NCBI GenBank assembly: GCA_964385305.1
Contig: CAYLOP010000101.1
Coordinates: 1-11,004, forward strand
Direction of reading: 5' to 3'
Length of the DNA stretch: 11,004 bases
From: CAYLOP01 sp964385305
GTDB lineage: Bacteria > Chloroflexota > Anaerolineae > Anaerolineales > E44-bin32
Shown one piece after another: positions 1 through 6,637 of the stretch. The translations under genes and the position numbers were made by a program. The notes below the pieces were generated by a model, which saw only the letters and a program-made list of their open reading frames with translations, had not been told where the DNA came from and ran no database searches. Position 1 is the first letter of the stretch. Each line of letters starts with the position of its first letter.

Positions 1-416
1 TCACGCCAGCATTCTGCACCCGCCGAGAGAAATTGGATCACACGTAACTCGTTGTATCGATCGACGATGATCCCGGGAAGGCCATCTGATTCCGCATGCA
101 CCTCTCGATACGCCGTGACGGTTGGATCGTTCAAAAGGCTTACACGCCTTTTCAAAGCCTGGTCGAGGAGGCGGCAGATGAAAGCTGGATCAACCTCTTC
201 CGCCTTATCCCATGTCCAGATGCGAGCCCTGATCTGTGAGTGGGGGGAATATGCAGCACGCGCCAGCCACTGACCTTCATGAGACAGAACGTTAACGGTC
301 TCTCCCGAACCGGGATTTCCGTGCACTTTCCCGACCGAACCGGAGAAGATCCATGGGTGCTTTCTCAAGACGGAGCGTTCGCGCCCAGATCGCAATTGAA
401 GATCATACATGCGCAT
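1..416 (-). CDS. rlmI: RlmI-type 23S rRNA (cytosine-C5) methyltransferase, N-terminal part, cut by left window edge
   Basis: The minus strand is open from an ATG at 416 to the window edge (138 codons), with a TAA directly upstream of the ATG. The product matches the start of the RlmI family, SAM-dependent enzymes that methylate C5 of a cytosine in 23S rRNA. Visible hallmarks are GRERSVLRKHPWIFSG (residues 11-26), the GETV segment of the PUA-like RNA-binding domain, WLARAAYSPHSQIRARIWT (50-68), and AESDGLPGIIVDRY (108-121) followed by QFLSAGAE. These agree closely with E. coli RlmI as I remember it. The Rossmann methyltransferase domain and catalytic cysteine lie outside the window; the family is usually near 390 residues. 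A second in-frame ATG at 410 is an equally possible start. The gene lies 59 bp after ligA on the same strand and is probably last or late in that operon. No clear Shine-Dalgarno is visible. Confidence 0.9.
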   Translation of the reverse strand, partial: MRMYDLQLRSGRERSVLRKHPWIFSGSVGKVHGNPGSGETVNVLSHEGQWLARAAYSPHSQIRARIWTWDKAEEVDPAFICRLLDQALKRRVSLLNDPTVTAYREVHAESDGLPGIIVDRYNELRVIQFLSAGAECWR

Positions 417-475
417 TTAACCGATCCAGAATCACAAGGAAATATTACCGGCCGAGGTACGCTTTGAAATACGAC

Positions 476-2512
476 TTACACTTCTTCCCCAAGAAGAGCG
501 AATAAACCCGCCTCATCAACCACTTTGACCATGAGCTCCTGCGCTCGCTGCAACTTTGATCCCGCGGCCTCACCGGCAACAACGTACGAAGTCTTTTTAC
601 TGACGCTGCCTATAACTTTGCCACCATGGCTTTCGATGAGCGTTTTTGCTTCTTGGCGGGATAGCGTGGGCAGTGTCCCAGTGAGCACAAAGTTCAGACC
701 AGAAAGTGATTGCGGTCGGATCTTCTCATCCGTATCCTCCCCCTCCTCAGGCCAAACCCCCGTCTGATGCAACATTTGCATCAGTTGCCGGTTGGATGGC
801 ATCGACATCCAATCCAAGATCGCCGCTGCGATATTCGGACCAATGCCCTCCATCTGTTCGAGCTCTGCCTGTGTCGTCGCAAGCAATGCATCCAAATTCC
901 GGAAGCGTCTCGCCAAATCCGAGGCTACTGTCTCGCCCACCCCCCGGATACCGAGTGCGTTTATCAGCCTCGACAGGGAGCGCGTCCTAGAAGTGTGAAT
1001 GGCGCTCAGAAGGTTTTCCGCCTTTTTCTCCGCAAAACCCTCCAAATTAAGCAGATCCCCCTTCCGCAGGAGGTAAAGATCCGCCACACAGGAGACGATC
1101 TTCTCTTCAACTAGCTGCTGGGCGATCTTGATCCCCATACCCTCGATATCCATCGCCGCTCGTGAAGCGAAGTGTTCCAGATTGCGCACTAGTTGGGCAG
1201 GGCAAGATGCATTCACGCAATACACAGCCACTTCCTCTGGCATCTGTTCGAGAGGCTCTCCGCATGAGGGACAACGTTCAGGCAAGGAATAGGGCTGTTC
1301 CTGGCCGCTGCGCGCTTCCACGATTGGTCCGATCACATAGGGAATGACATCCCCAGCTCGTTTGACCAGCACTCGGTCGCCAATGCGGATATCTTTCTCA
1401 GCGATGAAATCGAAGTTATGCAGCGTCGCCTGTCGCACTGTCACACCACCCACTTCAACGGGTTCGAGTTGGGCGTAAGGGGTGATCACACCGGTGCGCC
1501 CAACGTTCACGCCAATGTCATTCAAGATCGTCGTCACGACCTGCGCAGGAAACTTGAAAGCAATCGCGCCGCGCGGGTCTTTCCCCACAACCCCCAAGTC
1601 AGCGGCCAGGGCGAGGTCGTTGATTTTTATCACCATCCCATCGATTTCATAGGGCAGGTCATCTCGTTTTTCAGCCATGCGTTCGCAAATCGAGAGGGTT
1701 TCCTCAATGTCTTGGCAGTGAAAAATATGGTCATCGACGGGAAATCCCAATGCACGGAGCATCTTGAGGTTTTTCCATTGCGTGGATGGCGTGAAACCCT
1801 CTGCATCAACAATGGCATAACACAGCATGCTAATCGGTCGGGAGGCCGTCAGAGTGGGGTCTAACTGTCGTAGAGAACCCGAAGCTGTATTCCTGGGGTT
1901 TACATAGGTTCGTTCACCAGCTTCCTGCAAGCGTCGGTTCAACGCTTCGAAATCATCCCGGGTGATAATCGCCTCACCACGAACGATCAAACTCCGCGGC
2001 AGATCACCTTCGTAGGATTCAACCGGTATCCGCAAGGGTAGGCTGCGCACCGTACGCAGGTTGGCGGTGATGTCCTCGCCATTCTCACCATCGCCGCGTG
2101 TCGCGCCGAGCGTGAACAAACCATCCTCATAGTGCAGTACAACCGTAAGCCCATCGAGCTTGGGTTCCACCGTGAAATCCGCGTCGCCTACGCGCTCGTC
2201 CAGTTTGAGGATACGCTCGAACCACGCCCGGACCTCTTCAGCGTCGAACGCGTTCGCCAAACTGAGAATCGGCGCCGGATGCGGAACACGGTTGAATCGT
2301 TCAACGGATTCTCCCCCAACGCGCTGAGTGGGAGAATCGGGCGTCTGTAGAGATGGATACTGGCGCTCCAACTCCTGCAGTTCTCGGAGCAATCGATCGT
2401 ATTCAAAATCGCTGATCACAGGGGAATCAAGCACGTGATAGCGATAATTATGATAATTGACCAGCTGCCGGAGCTCTTCGGCTCGGGATTGAGCTTCCAT
2501 CTCGTTCATCAT
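476..2512 (-). CDS. ligA: NAD-dependent DNA ligase LigA
   Basis: This is a full-length (678 aa) bacterial replicative and repair ligase. It seals nicks in double-stranded DNA through an enzyme-adenylate made from NAD+. All domains are present in order. The Ia NAD-binding region holds the HNYRYHVLDSPVISDFEYD signature (about 21-39). The adenylation domain has the KLDG motif with catalytic Lys118. An OB fold follows (about 322-400, NVGRTGVITPYAQLEPV). The zinc finger uses Cys414, Cys417, Cys432 and Cys437. A helix-hairpin-helix region (about 485-575) and a C-terminal BRCT domain (about 600-678, with LSGLNFVLTGTL) complete it. The ATG at 2512 is followed at once by a second ATG; a GAGG 7 nt upstream supports starting there. 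It lies 20 bp after the acyltransferase gene and is probably co-transcribed with it. No unusual residues were seen. Confidence 0.99.
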   Translation of the reverse strand: MMNEMEAQSRAEELRQLVNYHNYRYHVLDSPVISDFEYDRLLRELQELERQYPSLQTPDSPTQRVGGESVERFNRVPHPAPILSLANAFDAEEVRAWFERILKLDERVGDADFTVEPKLDGLTVVLHYEDGLFTLGATRGDGENGEDITANLRTVRSLPLRIPVESYEGDLPRSLIVRGEAIITRDDFEALNRRLQEAGERTYVNPRNTASGSLRQLDPTLTASRPISMLCYAIVDAEGFTPSTQWKNLKMLRALGFPVDDHIFHCQDIEETLSICERMAEKRDDLPYEIDGMVIKINDLALAADLGVVGKDPRGAIAFKFPAQVVTTILNDIGVNVGRTGVITPYAQLEPVEVGGVTVRQATLHNFDFIAEKDIRIGDRVLVKRAGDVIPYVIGPIVEARSGQEQPYSLPERCPSCGEPLEQMPEEVAVYCVNASCPAQLVRNLEHFASRAAMDIEGMGIKIAQQLVEEKIVSCVADLYLLRKGDLLNLEGFAEKKAENLLSAIHTSRTRSLSRLINALGIRGVGETVASDLARRFRNLDALLATTQAELEQMEGIGPNIAAAILDWMSMPSNRQLMQMLHQTGVWPEEGEDTDEKIRPQSLSGLNFVLTGTLPTLSRQEAKTLIESHGGKVIGSVSKKTSYVVAGEAAGSKLQRAQELMVKVVDEAGLFALLGEEV

Positions 2513-2532
2513 CCGCGTGCCTCAACGTTCAT

Positions 2533-3441
2533 TCATGAAATGTTCTGTTCTGCGAATTCTTCTGGCCAAACAGGTAAGAAGAGCAGCCACTCACCCGGTC
2601 GAGCGCGGATGTATTTCTCAAGTTCATCAATCACCTGTTGAGCAAGCGTGATGACATCATTCTGCCTGTCGCCTGTAGGCATGGGTTCAATGACCGGCGA
2701 GCAAACCGCCCGATATAGTCCGGAGCCTTTGGATTGAGTCACACCCACGAGGATCTTCGAATTCGTTTGTAGTGCCAAGCGCGCGTGCCCGACCGGCAAT
2801 ATCGTCTTCCTATTGAAGAACGTTAATGTGTCTCCACCAACGTCCGGTCGATCGATACCCGTAAGGACAATCCCACCTTGTTTCAGCCGTTTGATCGCTT
2901 CCCGAAGAGACTGTGGAGCGATCGGCGTGACGATAAGACCAAACTTGCGCCGTACTTCATTATCTACATAAAACCCACCCTGCACAACAGGATGTGAGAG
3001 CGCTTGAACATCATAGTTAGCGACACCGAGTGCAAGCATGAGTATATTGAAACTGCTCATATGCGCGCCGACAACCACCAAACCACGCTTTTCCGCCTGC
3101 GCCTGCTCGATAGCCTGGAAGATTTGTTCATCGATTTCAATGCTTTCCAAGAGCGCCTGCGGTCCTTCAGCCATCAATCGGAACCAGTCCGCATAACCAC
3201 GGCCAGCGTTCTTGAGAACCTCATGAACAGCTTCCTTGAGCTCTGGTGCGTCGATGGGGAGATCTCGCACGACGGCCTGGTTGGCGCGAACACCTTGAAC
3301 CACCGCGAAATCTTCCCGTGCAGCGATACGCCTTATAAGCCAATCGGAAAAAGCATATAACTGCTTTTGGCTGAGGATGCTTCCAAGCCTGATACCTATG
3401 GTCGGCCCGAGCCGGCTACTGATGAGAGTCACTAAATTCAT
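2533..3441 (-). CDS. LpxL/HtrB-like lysophospholipid acyltransferase (lipid A acyltransferase superfamily)
   Basis: The 302-residue protein belongs to the lipid A lauroyl-acyltransferase-like LPLAT group, which transfers acyl chains to glycolipids at the membrane. Visible features are the VVGAHMSSFN block (the HX4D/E catalytic site; His127, position +5 is Asn132), the GGFYVDNEVRRKFGLIVTPI region, GGIVLTGIDRPD (189-200), and a late LPVGHARLALQ block. Asn instead of the usual acidic residue at HX4D/E is atypical. I chose the ATG at 3441 because GGGTGG lies 10 nt upstream and the family usually begins with a similar short hydrophobic segment. A GTG at 3483 would add 14 residues but has no Shine-Dalgarno. 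It sits between a GT2 gene and ligA on the same strand. The exact acceptor is unknown; a phosphatidylinositol-mannoside or other glycolipid acyltransferase role is equally possible. Confidence 0.85.
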   Translation of the reverse strand: MNLVTLISSRLGPTIGIRLGSILSQKQLYAFSDWLIRRIAAREDFAVVQGVRANQAVVRDLPIDAPELKEAVHEVLKNAGRGYADWFRLMAEGPQALLESIEIDEQIFQAIEQAQAEKRGLVVVGAHMSSFNILMLALGVANYDVQALSHPVVQGGFYVDNEVRRKFGLIVTPIAPQSLREAIKRLKQGGIVLTGIDRPDVGGDTLTFFNRKTILPVGHARLALQTNSKILVGVTQSKGSGLYRAVCSPVIEPMPTGDRQNDVITLAQQVIDELEKYIRARPGEWLLFLPVWPEEFAEQNIS

Positions 3442-3510
3442 GGTTGAATTACCACCCAAACGAATCGATCTATGGATAAACACTACTAGGAAAGAAGCAT
3501 CCGGTCAGAG

Positions 3511-4227
3511 TTAGATCGAATCCCCTCTGGCCGTTCCAACGCGATAGCGATACGCATGCCAGATCATACCGATGAAACGCAGGGAGTCATGAATGGGATG
3601 AAAATAACTCACCTTGTTAATGCCGTAGATCGTGCGAATGTCCACCCAATAAATACGCATTCCCTTGCACACTGCCTGAATAACGACTTCCACTTCGAGC
3701 TCGAAGCCACCCGTCTTGAGATTAAGCGCCTCAAGCAGACGCCGGGTGTGTAAACGGTAGCCGCATTGATTATCATAAATACGCTGGCGTAGCACCTTGG
3801 ATAGCAAAAATGATCCGACGGTATTACCGAATCTGTTCTTGAACGGCATCTCCCCGAAATTGCGCCTGCCGATGATTAAATCGCCTTGGCCCGACTGGTA
3901 GGCTGCTAAGAACTTAGGGATTTCTACGGGATCATGCTGCCCATCCGCGTCTAGGCTGAGGACAGCGTCGTAGCCTTTCTCCATCCCCCATTGGAATCCG
4001 GTAACCAGGGCTCGGCCTTTGCCTAGATTTTCAGCGTGTTGAACAACGATCGCCCCGGCGTCTGCAGCACGCTTCGCTGTATCATCTCTCGAGCCATCAT
4101 CCACAACGAGCACAGGAAGCTGCTTTGCGGCCGTCGCTACAACCGGTCCGATGCGTATGCCTTCATTCCAGGCAGGGATCAGCACTAAAACCCCCGCTGG
4201 ATCATGTTTCGGAGAATTTGCGTTCAA
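3511..4227 (-). CDS. GT2 family glycosyltransferase (polyprenol-phosphate glycosyltransferase-like)
   Basis: This is a soluble or membrane-associated family 2 glycosyltransferase of 238 residues. It has the GT-A fold signature VLVLIPAWNE at the start, VLVVDDGSRDDT (Asp43, Asp44), the NLGKGRAL loop, LSLDADGQHDP containing the DxD metal site (Asp93/Asp95), and an NQCGYRL segment. These are typical of dolichyl/polyprenyl-phosphate mannose or glucose synthases. No transmembrane helix follows the catalytic domain. I chose the TTG at 4227 because GGGAGG ends 6 nt upstream (4234-4239). An upstream TTG at 4266 would add 13 residues but has no comparable site and would lie almost at the predicted transcription start. 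The acyltransferase start is 69 bp downstream, so the pair may form a glycolipid-building unit. Sugar donor and acceptor cannot be read from sequence. Confidence 0.92.
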   Translation of the reverse strand: MNANSPKHDPAGVLVLIPAWNEGIRIGPVVATAAKQLPVLVVDDGSRDDTAKRAADAGAIVVQHAENLGKGRALVTGFQWGMEKGYDAVLSLDADGQHDPVEIPKFLAAYQSGQGDLIIGRRNFGEMPFKNRFGNTVGSFLLSKVLRQRIYDNQCGYRLHTRRLLEALNLKTGGFELEVEVVIQAVCKGMRIYWVDIRTIYGINKVSYFHPIHDSLRFIGMIWHAYRYRVGTARGDSI

Positions 4228-4270
4228 CCATCGCCTCCCAGGATTGAGATTGCCTCGCAAAACCAAGACA

Positions 4271-4299
4271 ATTATCCACGAATGCTATCAGCATCGGAA
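4271..4299 (-). promoter_or_regulatory. Candidate sigma70-type promoter for the leftward operon
   Basis: Read on the minus strand, TTCCGA (4299-4294) is followed after 17 nt by GATAAT (4276-4271). The -10 matches consensus at five of six positions; the -35 at three. A start near 4264 would give a leader of about 37 nt to the TTG at 4227 with its GGGAGG site. It is a pattern match only. Confidence 0.3.
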
Positions 4300-4344
4300 G
4301 TGAACCGCTATAATATCCTGTGCTGAAGATATATCATACTCACC

Positions 4345-4364
4345 GTACCGCAAATGTACCGCAA
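4345..4364. repeat. Two 9-bp direct repeats GTACCGCAA, 11 bp apart
   Basis: GTACCGCAA occurs at 4345-4353 and exactly again at 4356-4364. The centre-to-centre distance is 11 bp, about one helical turn, so both copies face the same side of the DNA. This is a common form for a regulator binding site, here between the two divergent promoters. No regulator is encoded nearby. Confidence 0.4.
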
Positions 4365-4489
4365 TTGGACTCTCAATTCTAGCCTAGCCATGCTCGGCGT
4401 CAAGGTCGACCGGTGCGCATGAACACGCGAGATCGTCCATCCAATACCAATTCATCTCTGAGTGCCGATCTGCAATCGAGTCTTTTCTA

Positions 4490-4518
4490 TTGCCCCTAAG
4501 GCAAGGATTTGCTAGACT
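4490..4518 (+). promoter_or_regulatory. Candidate sigma70-type promoter for the rightward operon
   Basis: TTGCCC (4490-4495) and TAGACT (4513-4518) are separated by exactly 17 nt; each matches consensus at four of six positions. They lie 31 bp before the ATG at 4549. The -35 is part of a small inverted repeat TTGCC-CCTAA-GGCAA (4490-4504), which could be an operator or a chance hairpin. The TGGAGG Shine-Dalgarno follows at 4539-4544. Confidence 0.4.
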
Positions 4519-4548
4519 GAGTGAAGTCGATCCACCAATGGAGGTCAA

Positions 4549-4908
4549 ATGTCAGCAGGTCGAATAATCGCCTATATCGCCGCCGCGATATTGATCTTTT
4601 TCGGGATCATGTTTGCTTATGCCGCTTTCAGTTCAACTGGAACACCTTTATGGATCTTCGTAGGATTGATCAGCATCGCTGTCGGATTCGGAATCATCTG
4701 GTTTAGTTCACGGCAAGCGAAAAGGGAGAGCGCAGAACTCATCCAGAAGATTGAGTTATCCGGGGACATCGAATTGGAAACGATGAGCTGCAAACACTGC
4801 GGAGGCGCACTCTCCGCTGATAATATCAAGATGGTTGCCGGTGCGCCCGTCGTATCTTGTCCATACTGTAATTCAACCTACCAACTCAGTGAAGAGCCAA
4901 AGTGGTGA
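4549..4908 (+). CDS. Small two-helix membrane protein with C-terminal zinc ribbon
   Basis: I do not recognise a named family. The 119-residue protein has two hydrophobic helices (about 5-28 and 34-52) joined by a short loop with SSTGTPLW. A charged segment (54-75) and a four-cysteine module follow: C81-x2-C84 and C104-x2-C107, with HCGG and CPYC contexts typical of a treble-clef or rubredoxin-like zinc ribbon. By the positive-inside rule the zinc ribbon is probably cytosolic, since RQAKRE follows the second helix. The ATG at 4549 has GGAGG 4 nt upstream. It is the first gene of the rightward operon, 46 bp before the DUF2207-like gene. It could be a partner or metal-handling accessory for the downstream system, but nothing in the sequence proves that. 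Confidence 0.85.
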   Translation: MSAGRIIAYIAAAILIFFGIMFAYAAFSSTGTPLWIFVGLISIAVGFGIIWFSSRQAKRESAELIQKIELSGDIELETMSCKHCGGALSADNIKMVAGAPVVSCPYCNSTYQLSEEPKW

Positions 4909-4954
4909 GATGCCCCTGCCTGAGAGATCAGTGTAAAGAGATGAGGAGATTTGC

Positions 4955-6637
4955 ATGAGACGCCGAACTGCCGCGATTCTATGCCTTATAGTCTTCGCGC
5001 TCACGTTAGCCACCAACCCTGCTTTAGCCCAAAACTATTCCTTCAGCGTTGAAGAATATATTGTCGACGCTTATTGGCAATCAGACGGCACACTTTCTTT
5101 GCAATACTCGATTGTGTTTAAGAATGACGCCTCAGCCCCTCCTATTGAATTTGTCGACATCGGGATGCATAACAAATACTACGACCTTTCACGTGTCAGG
5201 GCATGGATCGATAGCAAACCGATCTCGCATATCGCCCCTTCGGAGTTCATTGATCAGGCTTTCGAACTTGGTCTTGGATCGGCTTCCATTCCGCCAGGAG
5301 GAACAGGTCAGGTCATCGCTTTGATCGAGGGCATCCCGAATGTTCTCTTCAATGACAGTGAGGATAGTGCATATGCGAGCGCCCGCTTCTCACCAACGTG
5401 GTTTGATAGTAGCGCCGTTCACGGTACCACAGATCTTTACGTAGCTTACCACCTCCCGCCTGGCATCCAGCCGGAAGAACCTCGCTGGCACGCTTCGCCG
5501 AGCGGTTGGCCTAGCGACACACCGCAGACAGGTCTTGATTCCGATGGTCGTATCTACTACATGTGGCGAAACCCATCCGCGAACCCCTCAAAACAATATG
5601 AGTTTGGGGCTTCCTTCCCACGGAAGTACGTCCCAGCAGACACCGTCACCAAACCTTCTGTTTCTCAACAACTAGGCATAACGGGGGAACAACTGATTGG
5701 CTTTCTGTGTTGTGGAGGATTCTTCGTACTCATCATTGCGATCATTGCCCTCGCGGTCAGCGCATCCAAAAAACGCAAGCTCAAATATCTTCCACCGAAA
5801 ATTTCGATCGAAGGGCACGGTATAAAGCGCGGTCTGACCGCAGTAGAAGCCGCTGTATTGCTCGAGACCGCGCTCGATCGTGTTCTCACCATGATCCTTT
5901 TCTCATGCATCAAGAAAGGTGCCGCCCGAGTCGTCTCACAAGATCCGCTGAAAATCGAGCGGATAACACCCGTGCCTGAGGGGCTCAGGGCGTATGAAGA
6001 AACTTTCCTGGGAATCATCGTTAAACCCGAATCCCGCAAACGTCAAAATGAGCTGCAGGAGCTGACGATCGACCTTGTAAAGTCAGTTCAGAAGAAGATG
6101 AAAGGTTTCAGCCTGCGCGAGACCAAAACCTACTACCAAGCCATCATTAAGAAAGCCTGGCAACAAGTTGAAGAAGCTGAGACCCCCGAGGTGCGCTCGC
6201 AGCGATTCGATGAAGGGCTCGAATGGACCATGCTTGACCGTGATTTTGATGACCGCACGCGACGCACCTTCCGTACGGGCCCGGTTTTCGTGCCACCCTG
6301 GTGGTGGCTCTACCAACCATCGTATCCACGACCGACGACCACCACGACTATGCCGAGCGGAAGCGTTCCAAGCGTACCTGGCCGCGGGTTGACCCTCCCA
6401 ACACTGCCGGGCGCAGACTTTGCTGCCTCCATGGTGCGCGGTGTCCAAAATTCAGCTGCGGGAATGGTATCCAATCTCGCATCTTTCACCAACGGTGTCA
6501 CTAAAACAACCAATCCTCCCCCTCCTCCCTCTCGCTCTAAAGGCGGCTGGTCCTCGGGAGGCGGTGGTGGCGGTTCGTGTGCATGCGCCTGTGCGTGTGC
6601 AGGTTGCGCGTGCGCGTGCGCGGGAGGCGGGAGATGA
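4955..6637 (+). CDS. Membrane-anchored DUF2207-like protein with a 7-Cys (CA)n C-terminal tail; putative radical SAM target
   Basis: The 560-residue protein has an apparent signal peptide (1-25, with NPALA before the likely cut), an extracytoplasmic beta-rich region (about 26-245), and one strong transmembrane helix (about 247-270, followed by SKKRKLK). A cytosolic part follows with a winged-helix-like segment LTAVEAAVLLETALDRV...IKKGAARV (294-326). This layout resembles DUF2207 proteins; the match is by topology, not by a search. After a Pro/Thr-rich stretch (447-490) come PPPPP, GGWSSGGGGGG, and the tail S-(CA)4-G-(CA)3-GGGR, with Cys at 542, 544, 546, 548, 551, 553 and 555. GAGGAG lies 6 nt before the ATG. 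The stop overlaps the start of the radical SAM gene. The cytosolic tail is a plausible substrate for that enzyme (inference), or could bind metal. Confidence 0.9.
   Translation: MRRRTAAILCLIVFALTLATNPALAQNYSFSVEEYIVDAYWQSDGTLSLQYSIVFKNDASAPPIEFVDIGMHNKYYDLSRVRAWIDSKPISHIAPSEFIDQAFELGLGSASIPPGGTGQVIALIEGIPNVLFNDSEDSAYASARFSPTWFDSSAVHGTTDLYVAYHLPPGIQPEEPRWHASPSGWPSDTPQTGLDSDGRIYYMWRNPSANPSKQYEFGASFPRKYVPADTVTKPSVSQQLGITGEQLIGFLCCGGFFVLIIAIIALAVSASKKRKLKYLPPKISIEGHGIKRGLTAVEAAVLLETALDRVLTMILFSCIKKGAARVVSQDPLKIERITPVPEGLRAYEETFLGIIVKPESRKRQNELQELTIDLVKSVQKKMKGFSLRETKTYYQAIIKKAWQQVEEAETPEVRSQRFDEGLEWTMLDRDFDDRTRRTFRTGPVFVPPWWWLYQPSYPRPTTTTTMPSGSVPSVPGRGLTLPTLPGADFAASMVRGVQNSAAGMVSNLASFTNGVTKTTNPPPPPSRSKGGWSSGGGGGGSCACACACAGCACACAGGGR

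Larger units (their letters stand above)
4228..4548. other. Divergent intergenic region between two operons
   Basis: No ORF with coding character was seen in these 321 bases. The region is AT-richer near 4300-4340. It contains candidate promoters for both flanking operons, an exact TATAAT on the plus strand at 4309-4314 without a good -35, and a pair of 9-bp direct repeats at 4345-4364. It therefore probably holds the control region of both the leftward GT2-acyltransferase-ligA-rlmI set and the rightward radical SAM set. No tRNA or recognisable riboswitch was seen. Confidence 0.6.

Noticed and set aside
1418..1864. 148-codon plus-strand ORF
   Set aside because: It lies wholly antisense within ligA, has no family resemblance, and is best explained as a shadow of the conserved ligase frame.
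6576..6622. TG/CG-rich stretch as a non-coding microsatellite or CRISPR-like repeat
   Set aside because: It is in frame inside a long gene and encodes regular Cys-Ala units followed by a proper stop; there are no repeat-spacer units.
6577..6633. In-frame GTG start adding 19 residues to the radical SAM enzyme
   Set aside because: The added Arg/Cys-rich residues are the Cys-Ala tail repeat read in another frame; the ATG at 6634 has GGGAGG at 5 nt and an ATGA overlap.
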